A stretch of DNA of 64,000 nt, taken from the NCBI GenBank assembly GCA_963818985.1, contig CAWFUJ010000003.1, forward strand, positions 1-64,000, read 5' to 3'. Made by a program: the position numbers and the translations under genes. This document shows, one piece after another, positions 36,701 to 45,936 of the stretch; within the stretch, counting starts at the first letter, position 1, and each line of letters opens with the position of its first letter. The notes under the pieces were generated by a model. It saw only the letters and a program-made list of their open reading frames with translations, ran no database searches and was not told the DNA's origin. The stretch is from JAFEDN01 sp963818985 (GTDB taxonomy: Bacteria > Pseudomonadota > Gammaproteobacteria > Coxiellales > Coxiellaceae).

Positions 36701-37345
36701 TTAACCAGAATTTATTTCCAAATTTTGTATTTTTTTAATTGAACGTCGCTTTAGCTTTGATTTTATTCTATTAACAAAAGGAAAAACATTTGATGAGTCA
36801 CTTAATTGATTTTTTTTATGAATAAATTTCATTACAATTGTTTCATAAAAATACTTAGGACTAACCATCCCATCTTTTAAATTCCCTGTATAGTATTATT
36901 TGGAATTGTGCCATTACTTTTTTGCATTAATTGAAGATGTGCGTAATTCTTCAAGAAATTATTAAAAATGCCTAAGTCATCTATATCAATAAATGAAAAA
37001 TTTTCTTTCACTAATTGAATAATTTTATCGAAATTTTTAATTATTTCTGAATGATTTCTACTTAAATTTTCTGCTATTTTGACAAATGGAGCCAATTCTT
37101 CTTCTCTATTATAGAAGCTTTAATTCCATCGTGAGTAGGGATCAATGTTTTATTTAGAATCTCTTGAGCGCACTGACTGTGAATTAATAGAATTAATATA
37201 ATAAAAATAGGGCCATATAGTTTGTCCAGCTGATCCCTTAAGTAAGTTATTTTTAATTTACTTCTTTCCGCTATAAAATTGTACAAAGCTGTTATAGATG
37301 AACCGCGACTACGCCGGAAAGAAGTGAAATTAAAATATTTTTCAT
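36701..37345 (-). pseudogene. Multiply frameshifted membrane-protein gene of unknown function
   Basis: Pieces in three frames join into one protein: MKNILISLLSGVVA (start 37345), then SSITALYNFIAERSKLKITY and LYGPIFIILILLIHSQ, then ELAPFVKIAENLSRNHSEII and IDIDDLGIFNNFLKNY, then LKDGMVSPKYFYETIVMKF, ending at a TAA at 36701. Shifts fall near 37297, 37102 and 36888. One hydrophobic helix is clear. The family is not recognised. Three single-base shifts favour true decay. Confidence 0.6.
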
Positions 37346-37878
37346 GAGATTATTCTTAACTATGTTCTATATTCCCGATTAATTTGAATGCATTACGTGG
37401 CGAAACCCCCCTTACCCATTCACAACTCTGGACTGAATTATTGCTGCTTTATTTCGCTCCTAGATATTGTATTTGTCACCTTCGAGCCATAGATTGAGCA
37501 AAAAATACCCTTATACTGAAACAGCTATTGTTATTGGGCGTGTTGAGCGCCTTGTGTCAAGATACCGGTTTTCTAATTAAGCGTCAATCTTGAGATTAAG
37601 TTTTTTACTACCAGTTTGTGATAAAAATCAAAATATCTGGTTTTTATAACTTTAAAAATTTGTTGTAAAGCGAAGCAGTAAATAAAAACGAGTCGCAAGA
37701 AGCTCTTCTTCAGCCAGGATAACAAGTTCCACAGCTAAGCATTTCCATTGCATAAGTTAGTATTTCAGCACCATCTGATAGACTTTTATTTTAATAAATT
37801 TTTTTATAAAAATCATATGTAAATTTATTAAAATTTAACTTTAATAAATTTCTATTTGCGAAGACTCAGGAAAATTAA
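37346..37878. other. Gene-free AT-rich stretch
   Basis: No open frame with protein-like continuity is visible. The stretch 37790-37850 is almost pure A/T with TTTAATAAATTT-type repeats. By position it should hold a counterpart of the regulator gene beside the second module (52657-53040), but I see no trace of one. Confidence 0.4.
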
Positions 37879-37993
37879 GTGATGTAAACTGCATCACTGT
37901 TTAAAAATTGGTGATGCGGTTTGCAGCACGGAAATTGAATAGTTTTGAAATTGTTTTAAGAACTTAGAAAAAAGTGGTGCTCAACTGCACCAC
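37879..37993. promoter_or_regulatory. Three dyad operator-like sites (module A)
   Basis: GTGATGTAAACTGCATCAC (37879-37897), GTGATGCGGTTTGCAGCAC (37911-37929) and GTGGTGCTCAACTGCACCAC (37974-37993) share the pattern GTGxTG-(7-8)-CAxCAC. The first is identical to a site upstream of the ribbon-helix-helix gene at 53111-53129. They look like binding sites of a dimeric repressor. Confidence 0.75.
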
Positions 37994-38018
37994 ATAGGCA
38001 AAAAATCATAATTTTTTG

Positions 38019-38150
38019 TGCATGGCCGTATCGCATTGTAAGGCTTTGATTGATTGAGGTATTCCGTAAAAGCAACTCTGTTGCGAAAGGTGTGGTTCCA
38101 AAAAACTCTCAGACAACGTAATCTGCATATAATCTGAGATAATTCTTAAT
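38019..38150. other. Conserved non-coding core of module A
   Basis: TGCATGGCCGTATCGCATTG, then TAAGGC, a hairpin GCAACTCTGTTGC, GAAAGGTGTGG and finally a TCTGcaTATAATCTGAGATAATTCT-like stretch match the same order at 53240-53337. The hairpin stems differ in sequence but both pair. 38151-38460 is AT-rich with nothing further recognisable. Confidence 0.6.
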
Positions 38151-38460
38151 TGATTTTTTTTACAAAATTATATTTTTTAGGAGCATTAATGAAATATTTT
38201 CGTTAACTTTTAAGTATAATTTTTTTCTTAAATATAGATTTTTTCAAGAATAATTATTTCTATTTTTTTAAATGAAAATAACTTTATAATTAAATTTTTT
38301 TTAGATATATTTTTATTTTCAATTTGTATTATATTTGAAATAAAAAATATTTTTTTAAAATAACATTTTCAATGACTAATTATGAATGGAATAAGAAAAT
38401 CCTGAGCGACAATAAATCATGAAAAGACATCAGATTGATTATGCTCAGGATTGTTTTTCA

Positions 38461-38715
38461 TTAGGACTGTTTCACTGACTCGGTGCGTGTTGTCATCACT
38501 GTTTCGAGCTGGTATTGCGCAATGGCGTTCCAGTCATCTAGCATGGACAACAATTGCAGACATTGCGTTTGCTCCATTTGCTGGGCGTTACCAATACCCA
38601 ACACAGACAATAATTGTGTTTTCTCTATACAGTCTTGAACAATTTCCAGAGGCGTTAAACCTCGATGTGAAGGTAGGACGAACGACAAATTTTCAGATAC
38701 AATGGCTTTAACCAT
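38461..38715 (-). CDS. Small hypothetical protein of the satellite element
   Basis: About 84 residues from ATG 38715 (MVKAIVSENLSFVLPSHRGL), with AGGAG six bases before. It contains LTPLEIVQDCIEKTQLLSVL, loosely like small helix-rich proteins found in integrated elements of Pseudomonas and relatives (DUF3077 type). It is the most 3'-lying gene of the minus-strand element. Function unknown. Confidence 0.6.
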   Translation of the reverse strand: MVKAIVSENLSFVLPSHRGLTPLEIVQDCIEKTQLLSVLGIGNAQQMEQTQCLQLLSMLDDWNAIAQYQLETVMTTRTESVKQS

Positions 38716-38929
38716 GATCAACTCCTAGTTTAGTTGGTTGTGGCTAGTCTCATCATCGTATTTGCTTTACGGTGATGGGACGCTTCGCAGAAGTCTCTGC
38801 CTTTATGCCTGAAGAACTCAAGGGAGGGCGGAGACTTCAACTTAATACATACCTTAGCAGAACCCGCTATGGGTCGCAACGTCCAGAATGTCTCTTTTGC
38901 CGGGAAATTTTTGAGAAGAGTTGTTTTGA

Positions 38930-39176
38930 CTTGTCCTGCTTGTCCCTTTTGTCCCAGTGGGTTTAACTTTATGAAAAATAATTGATTCTTATCAGATTAT
39001 ATGGGACAAGCACAAAAAGTGTACTTGTCCCGTTTGTCCTGCTGGAGTAAATTTTAGTCATAATGGGACAAACAGGACAAGTGGGTTTTAAGACCTTGTC
39101 CCATAAAGATCAGTTGTAAAAATATTTAATTTCAATTGGTTGTGACGGGTAGGACAAAAGGGACAAGCAGGACAAG
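38930..39176. repeat. Symmetrical iteron array, putative replication origin of the element
   Basis: Twelve TTGTCC/GGACAA units are present. Starts are 38931, 38940, 38949; 39004; 39025, 39034; 39066, 39075; 39096; 39152, 39161, 39170. Within groups the period is exactly 9 bp. The outer triplets (38930-38954 and 39152-39176) are a perfect 25-bp inverted repeat, so the array is mirror-symmetrical around A/T-rich spacers. It lies just downstream of the primase-helicase genes. Iterons beside a primase-helicase are the layout of P4/PICI-type origins. Confidence 0.75.
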
Positions 39177-39292
39177 CAAAAAAACTATCTTGAAAATTTC
39201 TCATGTAATACACGCATGATTGTTAGAAGATAAGCAAAATATCAGTAGATATTTATTTGATATTTGATCTTTTCTTGGATTATATTTTGCTG

Positions 39293-39323
39293 AACTTTCT
39301 GCAACAGGCTGTTGCAGAAAGTT
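39293..39323. terminator. Perfect 14-bp hairpin downstream of the primase-helicase gene
   Basis: AACTTTCTGCAACA, a GGC loop and TGTTGCAGAAAGTT pair perfectly. It follows the restored end (39333) of the minus-strand helicase gene by 10 bases, so termination is likely, although the T-run on that strand is weak. It could also belong to the adjacent origin. Confidence 0.55.
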
Positions 39324-39332
39324 ACATGGTTT

Positions 39333-41663
39333 TTATTTTTCATCCTGCCAGAGTTGGGGTAAGAAGACATAGCAACGTGATCGCCCAATGTCAGGTAGAT
39401 ATTCACGGCGATAGGGGGTTTGATGTTCGCCTGGCTCCAGCCATCCTTCGGTTAACAATGATCGAGTGACCACGCGCTAATCAAACCCGGCGCACAGTTC
39501 TTCGCGGAAAACCTCGGGCAATACGTAATAACTCATGCCTAATACAGTGACTTTTTTGAATCCAGCTCGATAAAGCGTATTGGAATTTTGCGTTTCCCAG
39601 TCACTAAAGCGGGATTCGCCGTGCATTTCAAAGAATCGGCGGATTTGTGAAAGTATAGCTGATCGTTCCTGATTACCCGTGCCGCCCCGATATTCAATCC
39701 AGTCTTGAAAACAGCGCGAGGCGGCTTGTTCGGCTTCTCCCGTCAGCCAACCAGTAATTCCGTAATGCGTAGCCAGCTCGCCGCCAGCAGCAATCATTGC
39801 AAACCGCTCACAAACGCGATGAACTTGGCCACCGCAATGGCGTGGCCTATTTTTTTCGATAAATGATTGATAGTGATTTTTGATAGCAATGGATAGATTT
39901 GCCCATTCGCTGGGCTGGGTAATGCATTCTAAAAAAGATTGGGCGGCAATTCCGTAATAACGAGCCGTGGTCTCACTCAATAATTTGCTGAGTGCTGCGC
40001 CGGATGTTTGCCCGTGCAGGGTATCGAACAAGCCCAAACCTTGCTCGGCATCAGCGGGAATATCTACCAAGCGCACTGTTTGACCCGCTTTAGCTCTTTT
40101 GCCAGCTTCGCGAATGTGTTGCGCCAGCCCGACTTCACCCGCTGATAAAAATAGTAATCTCCATTCTTGTCGAGCGCGCGTGGCGCCATTTTTTCCGGCG
40201 CGCGCTTTGCCACTGCCATTAGCCAGCATATAAGCAATTTCTCCAGCTTCTTTAGGGTCTACTTGTGCCAACTCATCTAACACCAATAAAGTATCGGAGC
40301 GCAGCGCGGCCAATGATTCAATGCCATTGGTCGTGGCGCGCCAACGTTGTAAATAATCCGGCGCACCGAACACGGAGGCTGCTACTTTCAGGGCAGTAGT
40401 TTTTCCAGTGCTGGACTCTCCTACAAAATGCAATCCGCCAGATTCAGCACCCGCCGGATGCAAGATTAAAGCGGCGAAGGCACAGGCAATCGCCAAAACC
40501 AGACGGGAATTTCCCGCGCAATGAGCCGCGACGTGTTTTTGCCAATCGGTTAAATTTCCTGCTTGTTGATAATGGTTAGCAAGATTGTCTGACTGATAAA
40601 TAATGGGTTCATGGGTTGTACCAATAGTGTGATCAGGGAATACAAAAACATTATGATACCAGCCGGTTTTAGTCACGCAGCGTGCGCGGGTATCTGGCTG
40701 GCTAATGGTGATATATTCCACCAATCTTTGCCGGGCTTTCATGCCAGAGGCAATTTGTAAACCCAATCGCAAAAGTTCGCCTCGTAGTTCTTCGCCGCTG
40801 CCTTTTAGCATTTCCATTGGCATTGCCCAGCGGTGCAATTGGCCGTCGGCATCGGTTAATTCTAATAATCGCCCCCAATTTTCCGAGGCTTTATCGCGCA
40901 CTAATGCTTGAATATCCAGGCGCGAACATATCCAGCGTTTTTCGTCGCCGTCGTGGTAAAAGACGCCTTGATCATTGACAATAAATGGGTTTGACGATTT
41001 TGGAGATTTTTCAGAGAATGTTAATTGATTATTGCACTGTGCGAGTTGTGTAACAGGTTGAGCAGGTTCCTGCAATGATAATGCTGCAATATCCTCTGAA
41101 GTCGCGTGAGAATTCGCCAATAACCAATCTACGCAATCCCCTTTAGATGGCAGATTCAAAGCGTTAACATTAATCCATTGCACTTTACAATTTAACTCGC
41201 GCAATGTTTCAGTAACAGCTTGAGCATACTGTAACCCTGCCTTATCGTTATCAGGCCAGATAATCACGTTTCGATTCGCCAGCGGTGTCCAATCTGCGGC
41301 GGCAGCACTGTCGGCGCTGCCAGAAGTAGTTGCAATGAGGTCAAGCTTAGTTAAGTGATCAGCACACCATTCCCCTTCAGTAATCCAGACAATGGCTTGG
41401 AAATTCTGCACAATAGCAGGTAAAAGATATAATGGTTTTTTACCGGAAAAATCAGGTTCACTCAACACAAACCGCTGATTATCCTTTTGATGCATGGGGC
41501 GAATCCATTTGGAATTTGTATTGGGGTTTTTTAAGCGCAACCGCCAATACAGCGGTTTTTCGGTATGATCGCAATAAGTATGTAGTGCTTCGAGTTGATA
41601 ACCTTTAGCGATAACTGTTTTGGCAAGCCGTTTGACGGCTGTTTGTGGTGTTTCATTCGGCAT
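39333..41663 (-). pseudogene. Primase-helicase (toprim plus DUF927-type), with in-frame amber codon near the 3' end
   Basis: From ATG 41663 (MPNETPQTAVKRLAKTV; 41669 is also possible) the protein has a toprim-like region (IVWITEGEWCADHL, VIIWPDNDKAGLQYAQ) and a DUF927 helicase core with Walker A HFVGESSTGKTTALKVA and Walker B TLLVLDELAQ. The frame meets TAG at 39477 after EELCAGFD, yet stays in frame as RVVTRSLLTEGWLEPGEHQ and RSRCYVFLPQLWQDEK, the expected family C-terminus, to TAA at 39333. The full frame is 776 codons with one stop inside. Loss of ~48 residues may or may not inactivate it. It would unwind and prime the element's origin. Confidence 0.85.
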
Positions 41664-41964
41664 CGTCATACTCCCATGCACCAAAGTAATTGACGGTTTC
41701 GATAAAAGAAAGATGATGGCGTTGTTGATGAAACGCGACAATATCGCCGCCTTTTTTACTGCAGCTAAAACAATGGAATCCACCAAAATCCAGATTAATG
41801 CGCAGGCTTGGTTGATTATCTTCGTGAAAGCAGCAATGTACGCTGACCCAGCCGGACTTTGCCGGTAATCGCGGAAACACTAGCTGAAAATAGTTCACAG
41901 GTGCGGGTAAGCGCTCGGGATTGAATTGTCGCCGTCGTTGATAAAAGTAAGATCGCTGTTTCAT
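41653..41964 (-). CDS. CHC2 zinc-finger primase fragment protein
   Basis: About 103 residues from ATG 41964 (MKQRSYFYQRRRQFN), with AAGGAG 7 bases upstream; the frame extends to 42054. It shows the CHC2 zinc-finger: HCCFHEDNQPSLRINLDFGG then FHCFSCSKKGGDIVAFHQ. CHC2 fingers recognise template DNA in primases; here the finger is a separate gene whose stop overlaps the primase-helicase start, so the two likely work together. Confidence 0.88.
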   Translation of the reverse strand: MKQRSYFYQRRRQFNPERLPAPVNYFQLVFPRLPAKSGWVSVHCCFHEDNQPSLRINLDFGGFHCFSCSKKGGDIVAFHQQRHHLSFIETVNYFGAWEYDDAE

Positions 41965-42254
41965 GACGGTCTCCTTTTGGTGGTGGCGTGTTGCACGGCT
42001 TCTTGTTGCTGGGCTTGAGTCGTCGATTGAAAGGCGGTGTGGCCTGCCAGCCATTCGCGAATATCTTTTTTGCGGTAACGCACCAGACGGCCAGTTTTAA
42101 TAAATGGCACACCTGTGCCTATCCAGCGGTCACGCTCAATCAGGGCGATAGAGCAGCCCCGAATAGCGGCGACGGTTTCTTGGGAAAATAATGCGGAATC
42201 GGGAGCCAGTTCATATTCCCGCATCAAATCCAATCGTGATAGTTGAGTGTTCAT
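41961..42254 (-). CDS. AlpA/excisionase-like helix-turn-helix regulator
   Basis: The 97-residue protein has a MerR/AlpA-like winged helix: LFSQETVAAIRGCSIALIER then PFIKTGRLVRYRKKDIREWL. AlpA-type proteins regulate integrase or excision in P4-like satellites. It overlaps the CHC2 start by 4 bases and is the first gene of the replication operon. Two kinds of palindrome lie upstream. Confidence 0.85.
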   Translation of the reverse strand: MNTQLSRLDLMREYELAPDSALFSQETVAAIRGCSIALIERDRWIGTGVPFIKTGRLVRYRKKDIREWLAGHTAFQSTTQAQQQEAVQHATTKRRPS

Positions 42255-42272
42255 ACATTTTTCTCCTGTTAA

Positions 42273-42346
42273 TTAGTACTAACAGATAGGATGACTGAAA
42301 ACTCAAGAGAGAGGTTGTAATTACAAAATCTCGTTTGTAATTACAA
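42273..42346. promoter_or_regulatory. Operator-like palindromes upstream of the AlpA-like gene
   Basis: TTAGTACTAA at 42273-42282 lies near the ribosome-binding site; TTAGCACTAA recurs at 43050-43059 at the start of the next operon. Further out, the perfect palindrome TTGTAATTACAA occurs twice (42315-42326 and 42335-42346), 20 bp apart, i.e. on the same DNA face. Both pairs look like repressor sites. Confidence 0.6.
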
Positions 42347-42348
42347 AA

Positions 42349-43056
42349 TTAAGTGGTGATTTCTTTGTTAATTTCTTCGTCCAATATTTCCAGGGCCGCA
42401 GTGATTTTGCGATCTAGGCTTTTTAGGCCGTCAACTTCCATGCCTAAAGAGTGGGCTTTCTCTATAATGTCTTTGGATACTTGGGAGGCATTGATTTTTT
42501 CTCCGCGCTGTTAGCGAGGACTGATTTTTTTAGAGCTATGCATATTGACCAGCAGACCAATGGTTTTTAGCAGGTTACGGCGTTCCCGATTCATCAAGGG
42601 GGATTCACGAGTAATCTGGTTAAAATCGGTTTTTGGGCGAATATCAGTGCTTTTTTTTGAAGATTCTTCTGGAATGCGCTCTAAAGATTCATTGGCAAGC
42701 TGTGCTGGTAAATCAATATAATCGTGTTGGTATATCGCTTTCATCAATCCTTCTGGATAGCATAAATTATATTCCCACGTTAAGTTGTCTACCATTCCCG
42801 GTTCAATCAGATATAATGTTTTTCCCATTTTTCTTCTATAACCAGCTCGCAATTCATGATAAGTTTCCAGTACGTCTTTCAATTCGGCTGGAACCATCCC
42901 CGTGCTAAGTATCAAAGGTTCATATTCTAAGGGGTCGAGGTCATTTAAAAGAAACGCGGCTTGCTCGATAGTCCAAACCTTGGCTTTTGCCCACTCATGA
43001 TAGTTTGGGCGTCTATTTTTATTCTCCCCCTTGGGTATATTCTCCTTAATTAGCAC
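42349..43056 (-). pseudogene. Hypothetical element protein with in-frame stop
   Basis: The first part (43056 to 42511) reads about 181 residues, including HEWAKAKVWTIEQAAFLLND and NRERRNLLKTIGLLVNMHSS, and ends SPR-stop (TAA). The same frame continues QRGEKINASQVSKDIIEKAH and DGLKSLDRKITAALEILDEE to TAA at 42349, a coherent C-terminus. The total is 708 bases, all in one frame. A nonsense mutation is the simplest reading. Function unknown; similar proteins sit beside AlpA in integrated elements. The start is uncertain (GTG at 43056). A TATAAT -10 lies just before it. Confidence 0.6.
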
Positions 43057-43059
43057 TAA
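43050..43059. promoter_or_regulatory. TTAGCACTAA dyad at the start of the 43-kb gene
   Basis: It matches the dyad beside the AlpA-like gene (TTAGTACTAA) and lies directly after a TATAAT-like -10 on the minus strand, a typical repressor position. Confidence 0.5.
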
Positions 43060-43124
43060 TTATTATACTAAAGATTATCAAAGACAAAAAAGGTTATGTG
43101 GAGTACAACGGCTGGTGATGTTTA

Positions 43125-43962
43125 TTAATTGGTAATTACGTCGAGTTCTTCATTGATTTTATTTACCCAAGGGTTGCCGGGTAGTTTAGATATTAATTCA
43201 CTTTTAACAATTTCCAATGCTTCCCTAAAAGCCCATCTTTCTGGACTGACGATCAATTCAGAGGTATCAATCTGAAAATCTTGTTGAAGAGACTTTTCAT
43301 AAAGATTTTTTTCGTAGAGAGCTCGGGTTATTACTTTGCCATCTTGTTGACAGTAGTGATTAAATATTTCAATGACGGTTTCGCAATGAATAGCTTTTTT
43401 ATGGATGGCCACCCAGACATCAAAGAGGTCTCTGCCTTTGCGACGCTGGTAAAGGGGCGCGAAGTTTAGAACCCATTAATTCGTTAAGTTGATATATTTT
43501 TAATAAAGATTTTCCAGAAAACCATCCGCTGTTGACAGAAAATTCGTGAGAGATTAAATCAAGCACGTGGTAATGCTCAGTCGTATTTATCTCGATCTTA
43601 AGTTTCCCTTTTCTGTTTTCTTGTGTGAGGTATTGATAAATTAATTTAACGCCACGTTCTGTTAATTTTCGTTTTGGTTCACCCAGCCAATGATCTAGTG
43701 CTGCGCGGATGGCATTGATGGTTTGACCAATAGGGGCCGCTTTGATTTGTACAAAATCAATATCTTCAGAATATCGTTCAGGCTGATTGAAGTAAATTTT
43801 ATTTAAAGCCGTTCCGCCGCGAAATACTAGCGATTCCCGGATAATCGGTTGTTCATATAAATTCACTAATGCGCGACTGATTATTAAATCTTGTTCCACT
43901 TGATACAGTGGAATCCAGGGAACTTGTTGTCGCCATTCGTCTAAGTAAAAGTTTGCAATCAT
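43125..43962 (-). pseudogene. abiEii: abiEii, type IV toxin nucleotidyltransferase, with single-base frameshift
   Basis: AbiEii is the toxin of the AbiE abortive-infection system. Frame 1 (43962-43420) shows the nucleotidyltransferase signature FRGGTALNKIYF and YSEDIDFVQI and ends ELMGSKLRAPLPAS. Frame 2 continues LYQRRKGRDLFDVWVAIHKK to NKINEELDVITN. One extra C in the GCCCC run near 43455 explains the shift (restored KLRALYQRRKGRD). The span is one over a multiple of three; restored length 278. If real, the shift removes the C-terminal third. Confidence 0.9.
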
Positions 43963-44756
43963 ATATCACTCTCAACGGTTGTATTTTCAATAATTTTCCA
44001 GACTGGATGACGTCGGGGGTTTTCTTTGGCCATCAAATTTAAGCCGGGCATTAATGGGATATAGTTTACTCTTTTTTGGTTAATTAAATAACATCTTACG
44101 ATGTCGGCGAGTTCTTGCGAACCTAGTGTTTCTAGTAAATAACCTAATCTCTGTTTCCATGCTAGATCAGGTTGGGTATCCAGTAGGAGTGATAATTCTT
44201 TCGGTTGAATTTTTTCCTGTAGCTCTGCTAATACAGTGACAATATGATTGAGTCCCCCTGAGCGATGGGGGTACAGTAATAAATCCATTGCGGTCACTTC
44301 CGGTGTGGAAATTTTCAAAATGCTTTTTTGGGTTGAGATTTTTTGCGTGGGGATATCAATGAGCGAATGCTTAGTAATAAATTGCACCCTGACTTTTCCA
44401 CAGCGAATTTCTCGGCGCTTTTTTTCAGTGATGATTTGAAAAACTTGGGCAGCTTGGTGGGAGGCTTCATGATAAGCGGCGGCGGTTAGTAGTCCCGCAT
44501 AGTAATTATCTTGCCAGTAATCCATTAAATAAGGTATGAAGTATTCGGGCGGTAGGCAGCCGTAACGTTGATATTCGGGTGTGACAATCACATAAAATCC
44601 TTTGGCTGGGCTGGCAATTTCTTGTCGTTTCTTGAGGTGTTCAATGGATAAAATGATATTTTTTCTGGATTTTTCCAGGCTCGCTTCAGCCTCATCCAGC
44701 GAGAAGCAGCAGCGACCGCGAGCTATTAAATTATTGAGATATTCAGTAAGCTTCAT
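43959..44756 (-). CDS. abiEi: AbiEi antitoxin
   Basis: About 265 residues from ATG 44756 (MKLTEYLNNLIARGRCCFSL). The N-terminal winged helix (SLDEAEASLEKSRKNIILSI) binds its own promoter; then GFYVIVTPEYQRYG, LLTAAAYHEASHQAAQVFQI and the C-terminal domain ISTPEVTAMDLLLYPHRSGG are typical of AbiEi. It overlaps the toxin start by 4 bases (ATGA), as in other abiE operons. The open frame extends to 44780. Confidence 0.93.
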   Translation of the reverse strand: MKLTEYLNNLIARGRCCFSLDEAEASLEKSRKNIILSIEHLKKRQEIASPAKGFYVIVTPEYQRYGCLPPEYFIPYLMDYWQDNYYAGLLTAAAYHEASHQAAQVFQIITEKKRREIRCGKVRVQFITKHSLIDIPTQKISTQKSILKISTPEVTAMDLLLYPHRSGGLNHIVTVLAELQEKIQPKELSLLLDTQPDLAWKQRLGYLLETLGSQELADIVRCYLINQKRVNYIPLMPGLNLMAKENPRRHPVWKIIENTTVESDI

Positions 44757-44880
44757 AACAGTTATAGTAGCGCAAAACATCCTAAAAAGATATTAAATGC
44801 GACTGTATATGTAAAATTTATGTCTTCAAGGCAATTACGCCACGGCCTGTGGCGTAATTGGTAAATCTGGATAATTCTGA

Positions 44881-45933
44881 TTAAGCGGCTGTTGCAACCA
44901 TGAAAAACTTTTGGACTCCGACAAATTTTAGTAAGCTATTGGCGATTAACTGCATTGGTTTTCGTAATCTTTCTACGTCAGAAATGATATAACCAGCGGT
45001 CACATCATTAGTCATTTTAAGATTAATCAGACGTTTAACAGCATATGCAGAAATATCTAAACTTTCAGCCATAGTAATAAAAGTACGGCGTAGGTCATGC
45101 ATTGTAAAGTTCACGCCGGACGCCTGCGACACTTTGGCCATTTGTTTGCGTGGCTCAACGATATAACCACCTTTGCCGGTTCCGGGAAAAACATATTCGC
45201 TACTGCGATTTTGGTGGCGACGGGTCAGTAACTCGTCTAAAAAATCAGACAAGGGGAGGATATGAGGTTGATGATTTTTGGTGTCTGTAATTGTGAGCGT
45301 TTTTGCCTTTAAATCAATGTCGCTCCACTTCAGCGTAGCGGCTTCATTGCGCCGCAATCCAGTAAATAAAGAGAGTAATAAATAATCTCTTAGTGTGGTA
45401 TTTTCCAGCTTGATAACACCTTGGTACCAGGCGGCCAAGTCATGAGGTTTAATATAGGTTTGCCGCCGCTCAACTCGATACCACGCGCGGGTCTGAGATA
45501 ATCTTTTGACGGGGTTATCAGAAATCAGGGAGTGGCCTTGAGCATCTTCATATTGTCCGGCGGCAAAATTAAATAACGCGCGCAGTAACCGCATGGCTAA
45601 ATTGGCATAAGCATGACCTTGTTCTTCGCCTAACCGTGCATGAAGTTTGGCGACCTTATCTTTAGTGATGGCGAGCAGTGGCTTATTTTGCCATTCAGAG
45701 AAAACACAGGTCATCACTCGCCGGTAATCATAAAGGGTTCTGGGCTTTAATTCTTTACGGGCTTGGATATAATCTTGGAAGACTTGGCCGAGGGTTGTGG
45801 CGTGAAGCTCAATAGCCTGTTTCTCGGCGCGAGGGTCAATACCCGTAGCAATTTTGCCTAATAGTTTTTGTGCTTCTTTCCGGGCTTGTTCAACAGTGAT
45901 TTCCCCATAACGGCCTAAGCGCAGGCCGATCAT
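44881..45933 (-). CDS. P4-type tyrosine integrase, N-terminally truncated
   Basis: The 350-residue frame starts MIGLRLGRYGEITVEQARKE, which is internal to the N-terminal DUF4102 domain of P4-family integrases; roughly the first 50 residues are missing. The catalytic domain is complete: R in LFTGLRRNEAATLKW, K in DTKNHQPHILPL, H-x-x-R in FTMHDLRRTF and a terminal catalytic Tyr in DVTAGYIISD. It is oriented as the last gene of the element. The break coincides with the end of element-like sequence near 45935. Confidence 0.9.
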   Translation of the reverse strand: MIGLRLGRYGEITVEQARKEAQKLLGKIATGIDPRAEKQAIELHATTLGQVFQDYIQARKELKPRTLYDYRRVMTCVFSEWQNKPLLAITKDKVAKLHARLGEEQGHAYANLAMRLLRALFNFAAGQYEDAQGHSLISDNPVKRLSQTRAWYRVERRQTYIKPHDLAAWYQGVIKLENTTLRDYLLLSLFTGLRRNEAATLKWSDIDLKAKTLTITDTKNHQPHILPLSDFLDELLTRRHQNRSSEYVFPGTGKGGYIVEPRKQMAKVSQASGVNFTMHDLRRTFITMAESLDISAYAVKRLINLKMTNDVTAGYIISDVERLRKPMQLIANSLLKFVGVQKFFMVATAA

Positions 45934-45936
45934 TTC

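Noticed and set aside
38930..39176. CRISPR array
   Set aside because: Units are 6-7 bases at 9-bp steps in both orientations, with no spacer-repeat alternation and no cas genes.
38930..39176. MITE with 25-bp terminal inverted repeats
   Set aside because: Internal copies of the same unit, their 9-bp phasing and the neighbouring primase-helicase fit an origin better; I see no target duplication.
39333..43056. Stop-codon reassignment or recoding in the satellite
   Set aside because: TAA, TAG and TGA all serve as normal terminators elsewhere in the window, and the interrupted genes use two different stops. Nonsense mutation is simpler.
33897..45933. tRNA-Thr as attL of the satellite integrase
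   Set aside because: No copy of the tRNA 3' end (GGTTCGATTCC region) is visible near 45.9-46.2 kb, and unrelated genes and an IS lie between.
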